This document shows, in pieces, positions 16,935-25,819 of a stretch of DNA of 64,000 nucleotides; position 1 is the stretch's first letter, and every line of letters begins with the position of its first letter. The notes below the pieces were generated by a model that worked only from the letters and a program-made list of their open reading frames with translations, did no database searches and had not been told where the DNA came from. The DNA lies in contig CAZKBT010000004.1 of NCBI GenBank assembly GCA_964551305.1, positions 17,846 to 81,845 of the forward strand, read 5' to 3'. A program made the translations under genes and the position numbers. Source of the stretch: JBAZDC01 sp041654595. Lineage in GTDB: Bacteria > Pseudomonadota > Gammaproteobacteria > Burkholderiales > Burkholderiaceae_B.

Positions 16935-17318
16935 ATGCGTCACCGTAGTGGTTTGCGTAAACTCAATCGCACCAGTAGTCACCGCCTGGCCATGTTCCGC
17001 AACATGGCTGTTTCCCTGCTAACGCATGAAGCCATCAAGACCACCTTGCCGAAAGCCAAGGAATTGCGTCGCGTGGTCGAGCCTCTGATCACGTTGGGCA
17101 AGGAACCTACCCTGGCCAACAGGCGCCTGGCCTTCGCGCGCTTGCGTGATCGCGATGCCGTGGTCAAGTTGTTCAACGAAATCGGTCCTCGCTACAAAGA
17201 ACGCAACGGCGGCTACACCCGCGTGCTGAAAATGGGTTTCCGCCAAGGCGACAACGCTCCGATGGCATTCATGGAGTTGGTGGACCGCCCGGAAGTCGCC
17301 CAGGACGACGCCGAATAA
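16935..17318 (+). CDS. rplQ: 50S ribosomal protein L17
   Basis: L17, 127 residues, binds 23S rRNA near the exit tunnel. MRHRSGLRKLNRTSSHRLAM and LLTHEAIKTTLPKAKELRR are diagnostic, and GGYTRVLKMGFRQGDNAPMA closes the conserved part. It is the last gene of the cluster and is followed by an intrinsic terminator. Confidence 0.98.
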   Translation: MRHRSGLRKLNRTSSHRLAMFRNMAVSLLTHEAIKTTLPKAKELRRVVEPLITLGKEPTLANRRLAFARLRDRDAVVKLFNEIGPRYKERNGGYTRVLKMGFRQGDNAPMAFMELVDRPEVAQDDAE

Positions 17319-17335
17319 GTACGCTAGGCCTCTAT

Positions 17336-17372
17336 AAAAAACCTCTCTGCTTCGCGGCAGCGGGGTTTTTTT
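17336..17372 (+). terminator. intrinsic terminator after rplQ
   Basis: An A-tract, then a GC-rich stem (CCTCTCTGC with GCAGCGGGG, imperfect) around TTCGCG and a run of seven T residues. It begins 17 bases after the rplQ stop and would end the ribosomal transcript. Confidence 0.85.
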
Positions 17373-17421
17373 GTTTCGATACTGCGTAAAATGTCGATGA
17401 ATCCGGCCCTATGGAAGCATT

Positions 17422-17805
17422 ATGTCGTCGCGTGACGGAGTGATCTTGACTGGCGCGCCGCAGATCGAGCGCCAGGATATGGTGGTGATGTTGAGCACCG
17501 CTCCCGATTTGCTGCTGGCCAAGCGCATCGCTCATGTCCTGATAGAGGAATATTTGGCGGCATGCGTGAACGTCGGCGCGCCCGTGTTGTCCATGTATAT
17601 GTGGCAGGATGTGCTGGAAGGCGCCGAGGAAATTCCGCTGACGATCAAAACCAGCGGTGATCGGGCCCAGGCGGTGGCCGAACGGCTGGCGCAGCTGCAT
17701 CCCTATGAAGTGCCGGAAATCGTCGTGGTGCCGGCCATAGGCGCCTCGATGGATTATGCACAATGGGTGCATGCCCAGACACGGACTCGGATGGGACACG
17801 ATTGA
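17422..17805 (+). CDS. cutA: divalent-cation tolerance protein CutA
   Basis: CutA1 family, 127 residues, a small trimeric ferredoxin-like protein linked to metal tolerance in E. coli, with an unclear biochemical role. Conserved features are ARRIAHxLIEExLAACVNV-like KRIAHVLIEEYLAACVNVG, MYMWQDVLEGAEEIPLTIKT and HPYEVPEIVVVP. The N-terminus is about 18 residues longer than the family core, so a downstream start is possible. dsbD follows after 17 bases, the same pairing as in many betaproteobacteria. Confidence 0.93.
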   Translation: MSSRDGVILTGAPQIERQDMVVMLSTAPDLLLAKRIAHVLIEEYLAACVNVGAPVLSMYMWQDVLEGAEEIPLTIKTSGDRAQAVAERLAQLHPYEVPEIVVVPAIGASMDYAQWVHAQTRTRMGHD

Positions 17806-17822
17806 TACAGCAAGGATTTGGC

Positions 17823-19784
17823 ATGGGGCGGGACACGGTGTCCGTATCGGTTCGCGGGGCAGCCGGCGGCAGGCATGGCGATGGCTTCGCACGGCTCGTA
17901 CGCACGCTGGCCCTGGCCGCGTTGTGCGGCATGCTTTGGCTGTTCTCCGCCGGCAACGCGTCCGCGCAGTTCACCGAGGACGATTTCCTGGACCCGGAAA
18001 AGGCGTTCGCCCTTTCGGTGGCCACGACCGCCGATGGGGTGGATGTGCATTTCAGGATTGCTCCGGACTATTACATGTATCGCGAGCGCTTCGAGTTCTC
18101 GGTGGCGCCGCAGGCAAGCTCGAACCTGATGGGCGAGCCGGCCTACCCCGACGGCATCGTCAAGTACGACGAAACGTTCGCCAAGGATCTCGAGGTCTAC
18201 TACGGTCAAGTGACGGTGCGGGTACCGCTGCGGCCGGGCGCGGCCGGGCCGCTGACCTTGTCCATCACCAGCCAGGGTTGCGCGGATGCCGGCTTGTGCT
18301 ATCCCCCGATGACGCAAGACGTCACGCTGCTGCCGGCGTCGGCGGGCTATGCCGCGCAGGGACCGCTGGCGGCGGCGTCGGTGCCCGAGCCGATGTCACA
18401 AGAAGCGCTGGGCCGGTCGTTGAAAGGAGCGAGCGCCGGGGCGCCGGCCTCCGAGATGGGTCTGGGCGACGTTCTACGCTTGGGGGATACGGGGTTCGCC
18501 GACTATTTATCCCAAGCTGGCTGGTGGCAAGTCATGCTGGTCTGCCTGCTGTTGGGGTCGCTGCTTTCATTCACGCCTTGCGTGCTGCCCATGGTGCCCA
18601 TTTTGCTGGCGGTAATCGCCGGCAAGCCCGGCGCGCAGGTATCGAAGGCACGTGGCCTGTCCCTGGCGGCCTCGTTTGTGCTGGGGATGTCCCTGGTATA
18701 TACCGTACTGGGCGTGGCGGCGGGCCTGATCGGCGCGAGCCTGGCCGTGTGGCTGCAGACGCCTTGGGTGTTGACGGTGTTTGCGCTGATCCTGATCGTG
18801 CTCGCCTTGGCGATGTTCGATGTGTTCACGGTCCAGGCGCCCGCCGCGCTCCAGAGCGCGCTGCAGGGCTACGTCGCGCGACTGCCGGGCGGGAAGCATG
18901 GCGGAGTGTTCATCATGGGCATGGTGTCCGCCCTGATCGTGGGTCCATGCGTGGCGGCGCCGCTGGCGGGTGTACTGCTGTTCATTTCGCAGGCGGGAGA
19001 CATTGCGCTCGGCGCCGGCGCGTTGTTCGCGCTGGCTTGGGGACAGGGCTTGCTGTTGCTGGCCGTAGGCGCGTCCTCGGGCGTGTTGTTGCCCAAGGCG
19101 GGGGCCTGGATGAACGGCGTCAAGGTGCTCTTCGGCATTTTGTTGCTGGCTACGGCATGGTGGTTGCTGCAAGCCGTTCTGCCGGCGGCGCTGTCGATGC
19201 TGGGCTGGGCCTTCCTGCTGTTCTTGAGCGCTGTCATGCTGGGGCTTTTCGACAATGACGGGATGACGGTAGGCAAGGGACTGCGCCGGGCATTGAGCCT
19301 GGTTCTGCTGGTCTGGGGCCTGGCGCTGCTGATCGGCGTTGCCATGGGCAACCGCGATCCGTTCGCGCCGCTGAGCGGCTTAGGAGCGGCGGCGCCGTCC
19401 GCCGCGCAGGCGGGCGGCGCGAACGACCCGGTCTTCGCCAGGGTCGATTCGTTGCAGGAGCTGGAACAGGTGGTGGCCGGCGCCGGCAAGCCCGTGATGT
19501 TGGATTTCTATGCCGATTGGTGCGTGTCCTGCATCGAGATGGAACGTTTCACGTTCAGCGATCCTGGCGTGGCGCGACGCATGGAAAAGATGGTGCTGGT
19601 GCAGGTCGACGTCACACGCAATCTGCCGCAGCACCGGGAATTGCTGAAACGATTCCGCCTGTTCGGACCGCCGGGGATCGTATTTTTCGATACCGCCGGC
19701 AACGAGTTGACGGACACGCGGGTGGTCGGCTTTCAGAATGCAAGCCGGTTCGGCGCGGTCCTGGATCGGGTCCTGGCCTACTGA
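17823..19784 (+). CDS. dsbD: thiol:disulfide interchange protein DsbD
   Basis: DsbD, 653 residues, passes electrons from cytoplasmic thioredoxin across the inner membrane to periplasmic thiol proteins, including the cytochrome c assembly pathway. A signal-like segment ends near ASA-QFTEDDF. The periplasmic alpha domain has SQGCADAGLCYPPM. The membrane domain has the paired cysteines in FTPCVLPMVPI and VGPCVAAPLAG among eight hydrophobic segments. The C-terminal thioredoxin domain has CVSC at 567-570 in FYADWCVSC. I chose ATG 17823 because AAGGA lies just upstream. It converges on hemB with only 11 bases between. Confidence 0.96.
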   Translation: MGRDTVSVSVRGAAGGRHGDGFARLVRTLALAALCGMLWLFSAGNASAQFTEDDFLDPEKAFALSVATTADGVDVHFRIAPDYYMYRERFEFSVAPQASSNLMGEPAYPDGIVKYDETFAKDLEVYYGQVTVRVPLRPGAAGPLTLSITSQGCADAGLCYPPMTQDVTLLPASAGYAAQGPLAAASVPEPMSQEALGRSLKGASAGAPASEMGLGDVLRLGDTGFADYLSQAGWWQVMLVCLLLGSLLSFTPCVLPMVPILLAVIAGKPGAQVSKARGLSLAASFVLGMSLVYTVLGVAAGLIGASLAVWLQTPWVLTVFALILIVLALAMFDVFTVQAPAALQSALQGYVARLPGGKHGGVFIMGMVSALIVGPCVAAPLAGVLLFISQAGDIALGAGALFALAWGQGLLLLAVGASSGVLLPKAGAWMNGVKVLFGILLLATAWWLLQAVLPAALSMLGWAFLLFLSAVMLGLFDNDGMTVGKGLRRALSLVLLVWGLALLIGVAMGNRDPFAPLSGLGAAAPSAAQAGGANDPVFARVDSLQELEQVVAGAGKPVMLDFYADWCVSCIEMERFTFSDPGVARRMEKMVLVQVDVTRNLPQHRELLKRFRLFGPPGIVFFDTAGNELTDTRVVGFQNASRFGAVLDRVLAY

Positions 19785-19795
19785 TTTCGACTGCT

Positions 19796-20809
19796 TTACC
19801 TTGATTTGAGCAGCTTGGCGGCTTCGATGGCGAAGTACGTCAAAATCCCGTCCCCGCCCGCGCGCTTGAAGGCGAGCAAGGCTTCCATCATGACCTTGTC
19901 GTGATCCAGCCATCCGTTGGCCGCCGCGGCCTTGATCATGGCGTATTCGCCGCTGACCTGATAGGCGTAGGTCGGCATGCCGAATGCGTCCTTCATCTCG
20001 CGCAGGACGTCCAGGTAGGGCAGGCCGGGCTTGACCATGACCATGTCCGCGCCTTCCTGTATGTCGGCCGCGACTTCGCGCAGGGCTTCCAGCCGGTTGG
20101 CCGGATCCATCTGGTAGGTGGCTTTGTTGGATTTTCCCAGATTGGCCGCCGAGCCGACCGCATCCCGGAACGGGCCGTAGAACGCGCTGGCGTACTTGGC
20201 CGAATACGCCATGATGCGTGTATGGATGAGGCTGTTTGCCTCCAGAACGCCGCGTATGGCGCCGATGCGCCCGTCCATCATATCGCTGGGGGCCACGACA
20301 TCGACGCCCGCCTGGGCCTGTATGAGGGCTTGGCGGGTCAGTATTTCGACGGTGGGCTCATTCAGGACGTAGCCGTCGTCGTCGATGACGCCGTCCTGCC
20401 CGTGGCTGGTGTAAGGATCCAGGGCCACGTCGGTCAGGACGCCGAGCTCCGGGAAACGGTCTTTCAGGGCGCGAACCACGCGGGGGACCAGGCCGTCGGG
20501 GTTGGCGGCCTCGACGCCGTCGGGGGTCTTCAGACCCGAATCGATGACTGGGAACAAGGACAGCACGGGAACGCCCAGCTGGACGCATTCTTCGGCCACG
20601 TGCAGCACCGTGTCGGGCGAATACCTGACGACGCCGGGCATGGACGGGACCGGCTCGCGCACGCCTTGGCCTTCCATCACGAAAACCGGATAGATCAGGT
20701 CGTCGGCGGTGAGCGTGTTTTCACGCACCAGGCGGCGTGAGAAATCGTCGCGGCGATTGCGGCGCAGCCGCGTGGCGGGAAAGGAAGCGGGGGGCAGGAA
20801 ACGAGTCAT
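19796..20809 (-). CDS. hemB: delta-aminolevulinic acid dehydratase (porphobilinogen synthase)
   Basis: HemB, 337 residues, condenses two 5-aminolevulinate molecules to porphobilinogen in haem synthesis. The Schiff-base lysines are in YSAKYASAFYGPF and MVMVKPGLPYLDVL. The metal loop reads TDVALDPYTSHGQDG, with Asp and Ala where zinc enzymes have cysteines, so this is the magnesium-type enzyme. It follows yihA with a four-base overlap. Haem supply fits the neighbouring cytochrome c genes. Confidence 0.97.
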   Translation of the reverse strand: MTRFLPPASFPATRLRRNRRDDFSRRLVRENTLTADDLIYPVFVMEGQGVREPVPSMPGVVRYSPDTVLHVAEECVQLGVPVLSLFPVIDSGLKTPDGVEAANPDGLVPRVVRALKDRFPELGVLTDVALDPYTSHGQDGVIDDDGYVLNEPTVEILTRQALIQAQAGVDVVAPSDMMDGRIGAIRGVLEANSLIHTRIMAYSAKYASAFYGPFRDAVGSAANLGKSNKATYQMDPANRLEALREVAADIQEGADMVMVKPGLPYLDVLREMKDAFGMPTYAYQVSGEYAMIKAAAANGWLDHDKVMMEALLAFKRAGGDGILTYFAIEAAKLLKSR

Positions 20810-21429
20810 GGCACTACCTTGGGTGAGATCCAGTTTTCAATGTGGGCAGCGGCGTCTTCCAGGCCGATGCGGTGCGTGGCGGAGAAGGGGATGGCATTCA
20901 ATGCGCCGATGTCGGCCAACTCCTTTTTGACGGCATGCACGGCCTTGATGCGTTGCCCATAGGCGAACTTGTCGGCCTTGGTCAACAGGGCCAGCACGGG
21001 CTTTCCTGTGGGAGCGATCCAGGCGGCCAGGCGCCGGTCCAGCTCGGTGACGCCGCGGCGTATGTCGATCAGCATGACGATCCCGGCCAGCGAGCTGCGT
21101 TCGCGCAAGTAGCCGCCCAGGACGTCGGCCCATTCTTCGCGGGCCTCTCGCGCGACCGAGGCGTAGCCGTAGCCCGGAAGGTCGACCAGAAAGCCCAGCC
21201 AAGCGTCGGGCGTGACGGGGTCGGGAATGCCGAACATGTTGATAAGCCTGGTGCGGCCGGGTGTTTTGCTGGAAAATGCTAGGCGGCGCTGATTGGCCAG
21301 CACGTTGATGGCCGATGATTTGCCGGAATTGGAGCGTCCGGCAAAACAGACTTCGGCGGTCGAAGGCGCTGGAAGCTGGTCCAGGCGGGCGGCCGAGACG
21401 GTAAATTTGGCGCGATGCAGTATGGACAC
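20806..21429 (-). CDS. yihA: ribosome biogenesis GTP-binding protein YihA/YsxC (EngB)
   Basis: A 207-residue small GTPase required for 50S subunit assembly in species studied. G1 is GRSNSGKSS, G3 lies in DLPGYGYA, G4 is TKAD and G5-like SATH follows. The size matches the family. Its stop overlaps the hemB start by four bases. It is divergent from the cytochrome c gene across 157 bases. Confidence 0.96.
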   Translation of the reverse strand: MSILHRAKFTVSAARLDQLPAPSTAEVCFAGRSNSGKSSAINVLANQRRLAFSSKTPGRTRLINMFGIPDPVTPDAWLGFLVDLPGYGYASVAREAREEWADVLGGYLRERSSLAGIVMLIDIRRGVTELDRRLAAWIAPTGKPVLALLTKADKFAYGQRIKAVHAVKKELADIGALNAIPFSATHRIGLEDAAAHIENWISPKVVP

Positions 21430-21464
21430 GAGCTTACCTGGGTCAGTTTGAGTTAACGCTATTG

Positions 21465-21470
21465 TATAAT
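21465..21470 (+). promoter_or_regulatory. candidate -10 box upstream of the cytochrome c gene
   Basis: A perfect TATAAT at 21465-21470 lies in the 157-base divergent region before the cytochrome gene. No good -35 hexamer is seen at 16-18 bases upstream, so an activator may be needed, or the match may be fortuitous. Confidence 0.35.
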
Positions 21471-21586
21471 CGCGGGTTTAGAACTGTTGCGCCCTTTTGC
21501 GCGCCGGCCTGCACTGGCTTGCAAGAGGGTCCTTGTCATCGTGGTGTCTATAACACCCGGATCGAATTGCGATCGTCGAGGTTTTC

Positions 21587-22288
21587 ATGAAGCGTACGCT
21601 TTCCAGAATCATAGTGGCCAGTGGTTTTCTGCTGGGCTGTACTTCCCTGCCTGCCGCTTTCGCCGCTGATGTGGGTGTTTCCAAACCTGACGCGGCCAAG
21701 GGCGAACAGCTCTACGCGAACGGCGATGCCGCCCGTGGCATCATAGCCTGTGCCAGTTGCCACGGCGCAGCGGGCAACAGCACCATACCGGCCAACCCGA
21801 ATCTCGCGGGCCAGGCCCATGAATACCTTGCCAAGCAATTGGTCGATTTCGCTCCCAAGGAAGAAGGCGGGCAAGCGGCGCGGCGCGGCGCAAACGGCGC
21901 GCCTTCCCTGATGACGCCGTTCGCCAGCCTGCTCAAGCCCGAAGACGTGCGCAACGTTGCCTATTACTTGTCCCTGCAGCCTCTCGATTTCGAAAAGGCC
22001 GGCACGGCCACCAACGAAGATACCATGGAGCGTGGCCAGCACATCTGGCGCGGCGGCATCCCCAGCCGCAACGTGCCGGCCTGTGCCGCTTGCCATTCGC
22101 CCACTGCTGCGGGCATTCCAGGCCAGTACCCCAGGCTGTCGGGCCAATTCCCCAGCTACATCGCCGAGCAGATGCGTTTGTTCCGCAGCGGCGACCGTGC
22201 GAACAATCCGGTCATGGCGGACATCGCCGACCGCATGTCCGACGCGGACATCGAAGCCGTATCGGATTACGCCGCCGGTCTGCGTTAA
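21587..22288 (+). CDS. dihaem cytochrome c4-type protein
   Basis: A 233-residue exported protein with a cleavable signal peptide (about 1-27, ending AAFA). Two haem c attachment sites are present, CASCH at 55-59 and CAACH at 166-170, each in its own cytochrome c fold, with distal methionines likely in SLMTPF and NPVMADIAD. This arrangement matches cytochrome c4, an electron carrier to terminal oxidases. Its place directly before resB/ccsB fits the need for haem ligation. An intrinsic terminator follows. Confidence 0.93.
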   Translation: MKRTLSRIIVASGFLLGCTSLPAAFAADVGVSKPDAAKGEQLYANGDAARGIIACASCHGAAGNSTIPANPNLAGQAHEYLAKQLVDFAPKEEGGQAARRGANGAPSLMTPFASLLKPEDVRNVAYYLSLQPLDFEKAGTATNEDTMERGQHIWRGGIPSRNVPACAACHSPTAAGIPGQYPRLSGQFPSYIAEQMRLFRSGDRANNPVMADIADRMSDADIEAVSDYAAGLR

Positions 22289-22336
22289 AGTAGAACTGCA
22301 AGAACCGAACGTTGCCTCGATTGCAGCGTCAAAAGC

Positions 22337-22371
22337 AAAAGGGGAGGCTAAGTCGGCATCCCCTTTTTTTT
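22337..22371 (+). terminator. intrinsic terminator after the cytochrome c gene
   Basis: AAAAGGGGA (22337-22345) pairs with TCCCCTTTT (22359-22367) and runs into a tract of eight or nine T residues. It ends the cytochrome transcript 50 bases after the stop. It also argues against a resB start upstream of it. Confidence 0.85.
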
Positions 22372-22383
22372 ACTATTGAATTC

Positions 22384-24423
22384 GTGAAACTTTCCTCTTC
22401 GCTACGCCGCTTTCCTTCCGATCTATTCGAGCTCCTGGCTTCGATGCGCTTTGCGGTTAGTCTATTGATGTTCATTTGCATAGCCAGCCTCATCGGCACG
22501 GTGCTGCAGCAGAACCAGGCGCCCAGCAGCTACGTCGACCGCTTCGGACCGTTCTGGTTCGTGCTGTTCGACAAGTTCTCCATCTGGCACATATACAACA
22601 GCTGGTGGTTTTTGCTGATCATGGCGTTTCTCGTGGTGTCGACCACGCTCTGTCTGATCCGCAACACGCCCAAGATGCTGAAGGATGCGCGCTCGTTCCG
22701 GGAATACATCCGGACAGGCAGTTTGCGGGCCTTTCCTCATCGGATCGAGCTGCAGGCCGACGTGTCCGCGCGCGAAAGCCGCGCGCGCATCGAGCGCAGC
22801 CTGGTCCGGCAAGGCTACGCCTGCCGCGTGCGCGAAGATGGCGACGGCGTTTTGATCGCGGCGAAGAAAGGCGCCAGCAATCGCCTGGGATACATTTTCG
22901 CGCACGCCGCCATCGTCATCATTTGCATCGGAGGCCTGCTGGACAGCGAATTGCCCGTGCGCTTGCAAGTATGGTTCGGCGGCAAGCAGCCCGTGACCGA
23001 AAACATGCTGATCTCGGAAGTCCCGGAACAGGGAAAGTTGTCTTTGAACAATCCCAGCTATCGGGCCAATATGCTGGTCACCGAAGGCGGCCGCTCCAGC
23101 AACGGCATCATCAGCGTCGACGAAGGCGTCCTGGTGCAGCCTTTGCCGTTTACCCTGAAGCTGAATAAATTCATCGTCGATTATTATTCGACCGGCATGC
23201 CGAGCAGCTTCAAGAGCGAAGTCGAAGTCAGCGATCCGGAAACCGGCCATGCGTTCAGCCAGACCATCGAAGTCAACGAGCCCTTGCGCTACAAGGGCGT
23301 CACGGTATATCAATCCAGCTTCGACGACGGCGGCAGCACCCTGGAACTGGTCGGTTACCCATTGTCGGGCACAGGCACGCAGACTTTCTCGGTGCACGGC
23401 GTGGTCGGGACGCAGACCGAGGTGCAGGTAGGCGCCGAGGAAGAAAAGCTGACCCTGGATTTCACGGGGTTGCGCGTCATCAACGTCGAGGATTTGTCCG
23501 GTGACGCGGCTCCGCAGCCCAAAGCGGTGATCGAGCACGTGGCCGCGGTGACCGGTAGCGCCGCCGCGGCGGCCAACGAGCATTTGACGAACGTTGGTCC
23601 GAGCGTGCAGTATCGTATCATCGGCCGTGACGGTCAGGCGCGCGAGTTCACGAACTATATGCTTCCCATCACGCTGGACGGCGCGAGGGTGTTCCTGGCG
23701 GGCGTGCGCAATGATCCGGCCGAGCAGTTTCGCTATGTGCGGATTCCGGCGGACGCAGACAATTCGGTCGAAGAATTCATGTTGTTGCGTGCGGCGTTGG
23801 CCAATCCCGACTGGGTGAACGAGGCGGCTTCGCGTTTCGCCGCCAAGAATGCGGACGGCCAGCTGCCCGAGCCCTTGCTGCGCCAGGCTGCTTCGGGATC
23901 GCTCAACGCCTTTGCCAAATCCGGCTTCGATGGCTTGATCGCGCGGGTGCCGGAAGAGGAAAGAGAGCGGATCTTGGGCTTCGCGGTGCCCATGGTCCAG
24001 TTGTCGCTTATGGAGTTGCGCGATATAGCCCGCACGCATGCGGGTATGACACCCGCGGACCAAAGTGGTCAATCGGCCGCCGAAGCGGATAAGTGGATAC
24101 AATCGGCGTTGTTGGCATTGGCGAATTTGCCGGATTATCCAGCGCCGGTGTTTCTGACGCTCAAATCGTTTGAGCATGCCCAGGCCAGCGTGTTTCAAGT
24201 GTCGCGCACGCCCGGCAAGAACACGGTCTATATCGGCTGTCTGTTATTGGTGATAGGCATTTTCTCCATGTTCTATATCCGCGACCGCCGCATCTGGGTG
24301 TGGGTAAAGCCCCAGGGCGCGGGCAGCACGTGGCTGGCGGCGATGACCTCGCAGCGCCGTACGCTGGACTTCAATCATGAATTTGAACGTTTCAAGGCGG
24401 CATTGAGCCGCTTGACTACGTAG
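22384..24423 (+). CDS. resB: cytochrome c biogenesis protein ResB (Ccs1)
   Basis: ResB, about 679 residues, forms with CcsB the System II synthetase that delivers and ligates haem to apocytochromes outside the inner membrane. Hydrophobic segments are at the N-terminus (LLASMRFAVSLLMFICIASLIGTVL; WWFLLIMAFLVVSTTLCLI), in the middle (AHAAIVIICIGGLLD) and near the C-terminus (TVYIGCLLLVIGIFSMFYI), with a large periplasmic domain between. The start is uncertain. The frame is open from 22312, but a terminator lies there. GTG 22384 follows it but lacks a clear Shine-Dalgarno; ATG 22443 is another option. Confidence 0.9.
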   Translation: MKLSSSLRRFPSDLFELLASMRFAVSLLMFICIASLIGTVLQQNQAPSSYVDRFGPFWFVLFDKFSIWHIYNSWWFLLIMAFLVVSTTLCLIRNTPKMLKDARSFREYIRTGSLRAFPHRIELQADVSARESRARIERSLVRQGYACRVREDGDGVLIAAKKGASNRLGYIFAHAAIVIICIGGLLDSELPVRLQVWFGGKQPVTENMLISEVPEQGKLSLNNPSYRANMLVTEGGRSSNGIISVDEGVLVQPLPFTLKLNKFIVDYYSTGMPSSFKSEVEVSDPETGHAFSQTIEVNEPLRYKGVTVYQSSFDDGGSTLELVGYPLSGTGTQTFSVHGVVGTQTEVQVGAEEEKLTLDFTGLRVINVEDLSGDAAPQPKAVIEHVAAVTGSAAAAANEHLTNVGPSVQYRIIGRDGQAREFTNYMLPITLDGARVFLAGVRNDPAEQFRYVRIPADADNSVEEFMLLRAALANPDWVNEAASRFAAKNADGQLPEPLLRQAASGSLNAFAKSGFDGLIARVPEEERERILGFAVPMVQLSLMELRDIARTHAGMTPADQSGQSAAEADKWIQSALLALANLPDYPAPVFLTLKSFEHAQASVFQVSRTPGKNTVYIGCLLLVIGIFSMFYIRDRRIWVWVKPQGAGSTWLAAMTSQRRTLDFNHEFERFKAALSRLTT

Positions 24424-24436
24424 GAAAGAGTTGACT

Positions 24437-25795
24437 ATGACCGAGACTGCTGCAACGGCACACGGCCTTTCGTGGAACGATGCCATGACGGCCAGCGGCG
24501 ATGCCCGGGGCCATCGCGGCCGCCTGGATTGGACCGACGTCGTCTTCTTTTTGGTGCTTGCCGCTGGCGCCGCGTATGCGTTGACGGCGTATGGCAACAG
24601 CATGGACGGGTACGAGAAGGCCATACTCTGCGGCACGGTGCCGGCCGTCACCTGGCTGACCTGGCTGTGGCGCCCCATGCGCTCTTTGCTTATCGCGAGC
24701 GGTCTGACGGCCCTCTTTGCCATCTGGCTCTATGGCAACGGCGGCGGGCTGTCGCAAGGAGACATCAGCCGCGCCGAGACCGTATTCTTCCTGAAGTATC
24801 TGTTTTCATCGCAGTCCGCCATCTTGTGGATGTGCGCGCTGTTTTTCCTGGCTACCGTGTGTTATTGGATAGGCATATTCAGCAATACGGCCGCCTGGCT
24901 GGGCACGGTGCTTTGCTGGGGAGCGGTCTATGCCGGCGTTACCGGCTTGCTGGTGAGGTGGCGCGAAGGTCACCTGCTGGGGCCTGATATCGGCCATATT
25001 CCTGTCAGCAACCTGTACGAGGTATTCGTGCTGTTCGCCTTGATTACGGCCTTGTTCTACTTGTATTACGAAAGGCGCTACGCGACGCGCGCGCTGGGCG
25101 GCTTCGTTTTGCTGGTCGTCAGCTCGGCCGTCGTGTTCTTGCTCTGGTACTCTCTGACCCGGGATGCGTTTCAGATCCAGCCCTTGGTGCCGGCCCTGAA
25201 AAGTTGGTGGATGAAACTGCACGTGCCGGCGAATTTCATCGGCTACGGCACGTTCGCCCTGTCGGCTATGGTCGGGTTCGCCTATCTGGTCAAGGAAAAC
25301 GGCCAGACCCGCTCCTACGCCAAGCTTATGCCGCTGTTCATTCTGGGGGCGTTGCTGTGCGCCGAACCCTTGATGTTCGGATCGCAAGAGCTGTCGCCCA
25401 CCTGGATGCTCTATTTCGGCCTGAGCGCGATATTGGTGGGCGGCGTTCTGGCCATGCGAGGCCCGATTTCCCGCCGTCTGCCGTCCCTGGAAGTCCTGGA
25501 CGACATCATGTATCGGGCCATCGCAGTCGGGTTCGCCTTTTTCACGGTGGCGACGATTCTCGGGGCGTTGTGGGCCGCCGATGCGTGGGGCGCATATTGG
25601 CAGTGGGATCCGAAAGAAACCTGGGCGCTGATTGTGTGGCTCAATTATGCCGCCTGGCTGCACATGCGTTTGATCAAGGGGCTGCGCGGCACCATGGCCG
25701 CCTATTGGGCGCTGGTCGGATTGATCGTCACCAGCTTCGCGTTCCTGGGCGTGAACATGTTCCTTTCGGGCCTGCATTCCTACGGCGAGCTGTAA
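24437..25795 (+). CDS. ccsB: cytochrome c biogenesis protein CcsB/CcsA (ResC type)
   Basis: A 452-residue multi-spanning protein, partner of ResB in System II haem handling. The WWD-type signature is near the C-terminus (AWGAYWQWDPKETWALIVWL), with conserved haem-ligand histidine regions on both sides. About eight transmembrane segments are visible. I chose ATG 24437 because AGGAAAGAG precedes it; a TTG two codons earlier is in frame but less likely. The gene starts 13 bases after the resB stop. Confidence 0.94.
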   Translation: MTETAATAHGLSWNDAMTASGDARGHRGRLDWTDVVFFLVLAAGAAYALTAYGNSMDGYEKAILCGTVPAVTWLTWLWRPMRSLLIASGLTALFAIWLYGNGGGLSQGDISRAETVFFLKYLFSSQSAILWMCALFFLATVCYWIGIFSNTAAWLGTVLCWGAVYAGVTGLLVRWREGHLLGPDIGHIPVSNLYEVFVLFALITALFYLYYERRYATRALGGFVLLVVSSAVVFLLWYSLTRDAFQIQPLVPALKSWWMKLHVPANFIGYGTFALSAMVGFAYLVKENGQTRSYAKLMPLFILGALLCAEPLMFGSQELSPTWMLYFGLSAILVGGVLAMRGPISRRLPSLEVLDDIMYRAIAVGFAFFTVATILGALWAADAWGAYWQWDPKETWALIVWLNYAAWLHMRLIKGLRGTMAAYWALVGLIVTSFAFLGVNMFLSGLHSYGEL

Positions 25796-25819
25796 CCCGC
25801 CGGCTTCATCTCCGATCCT

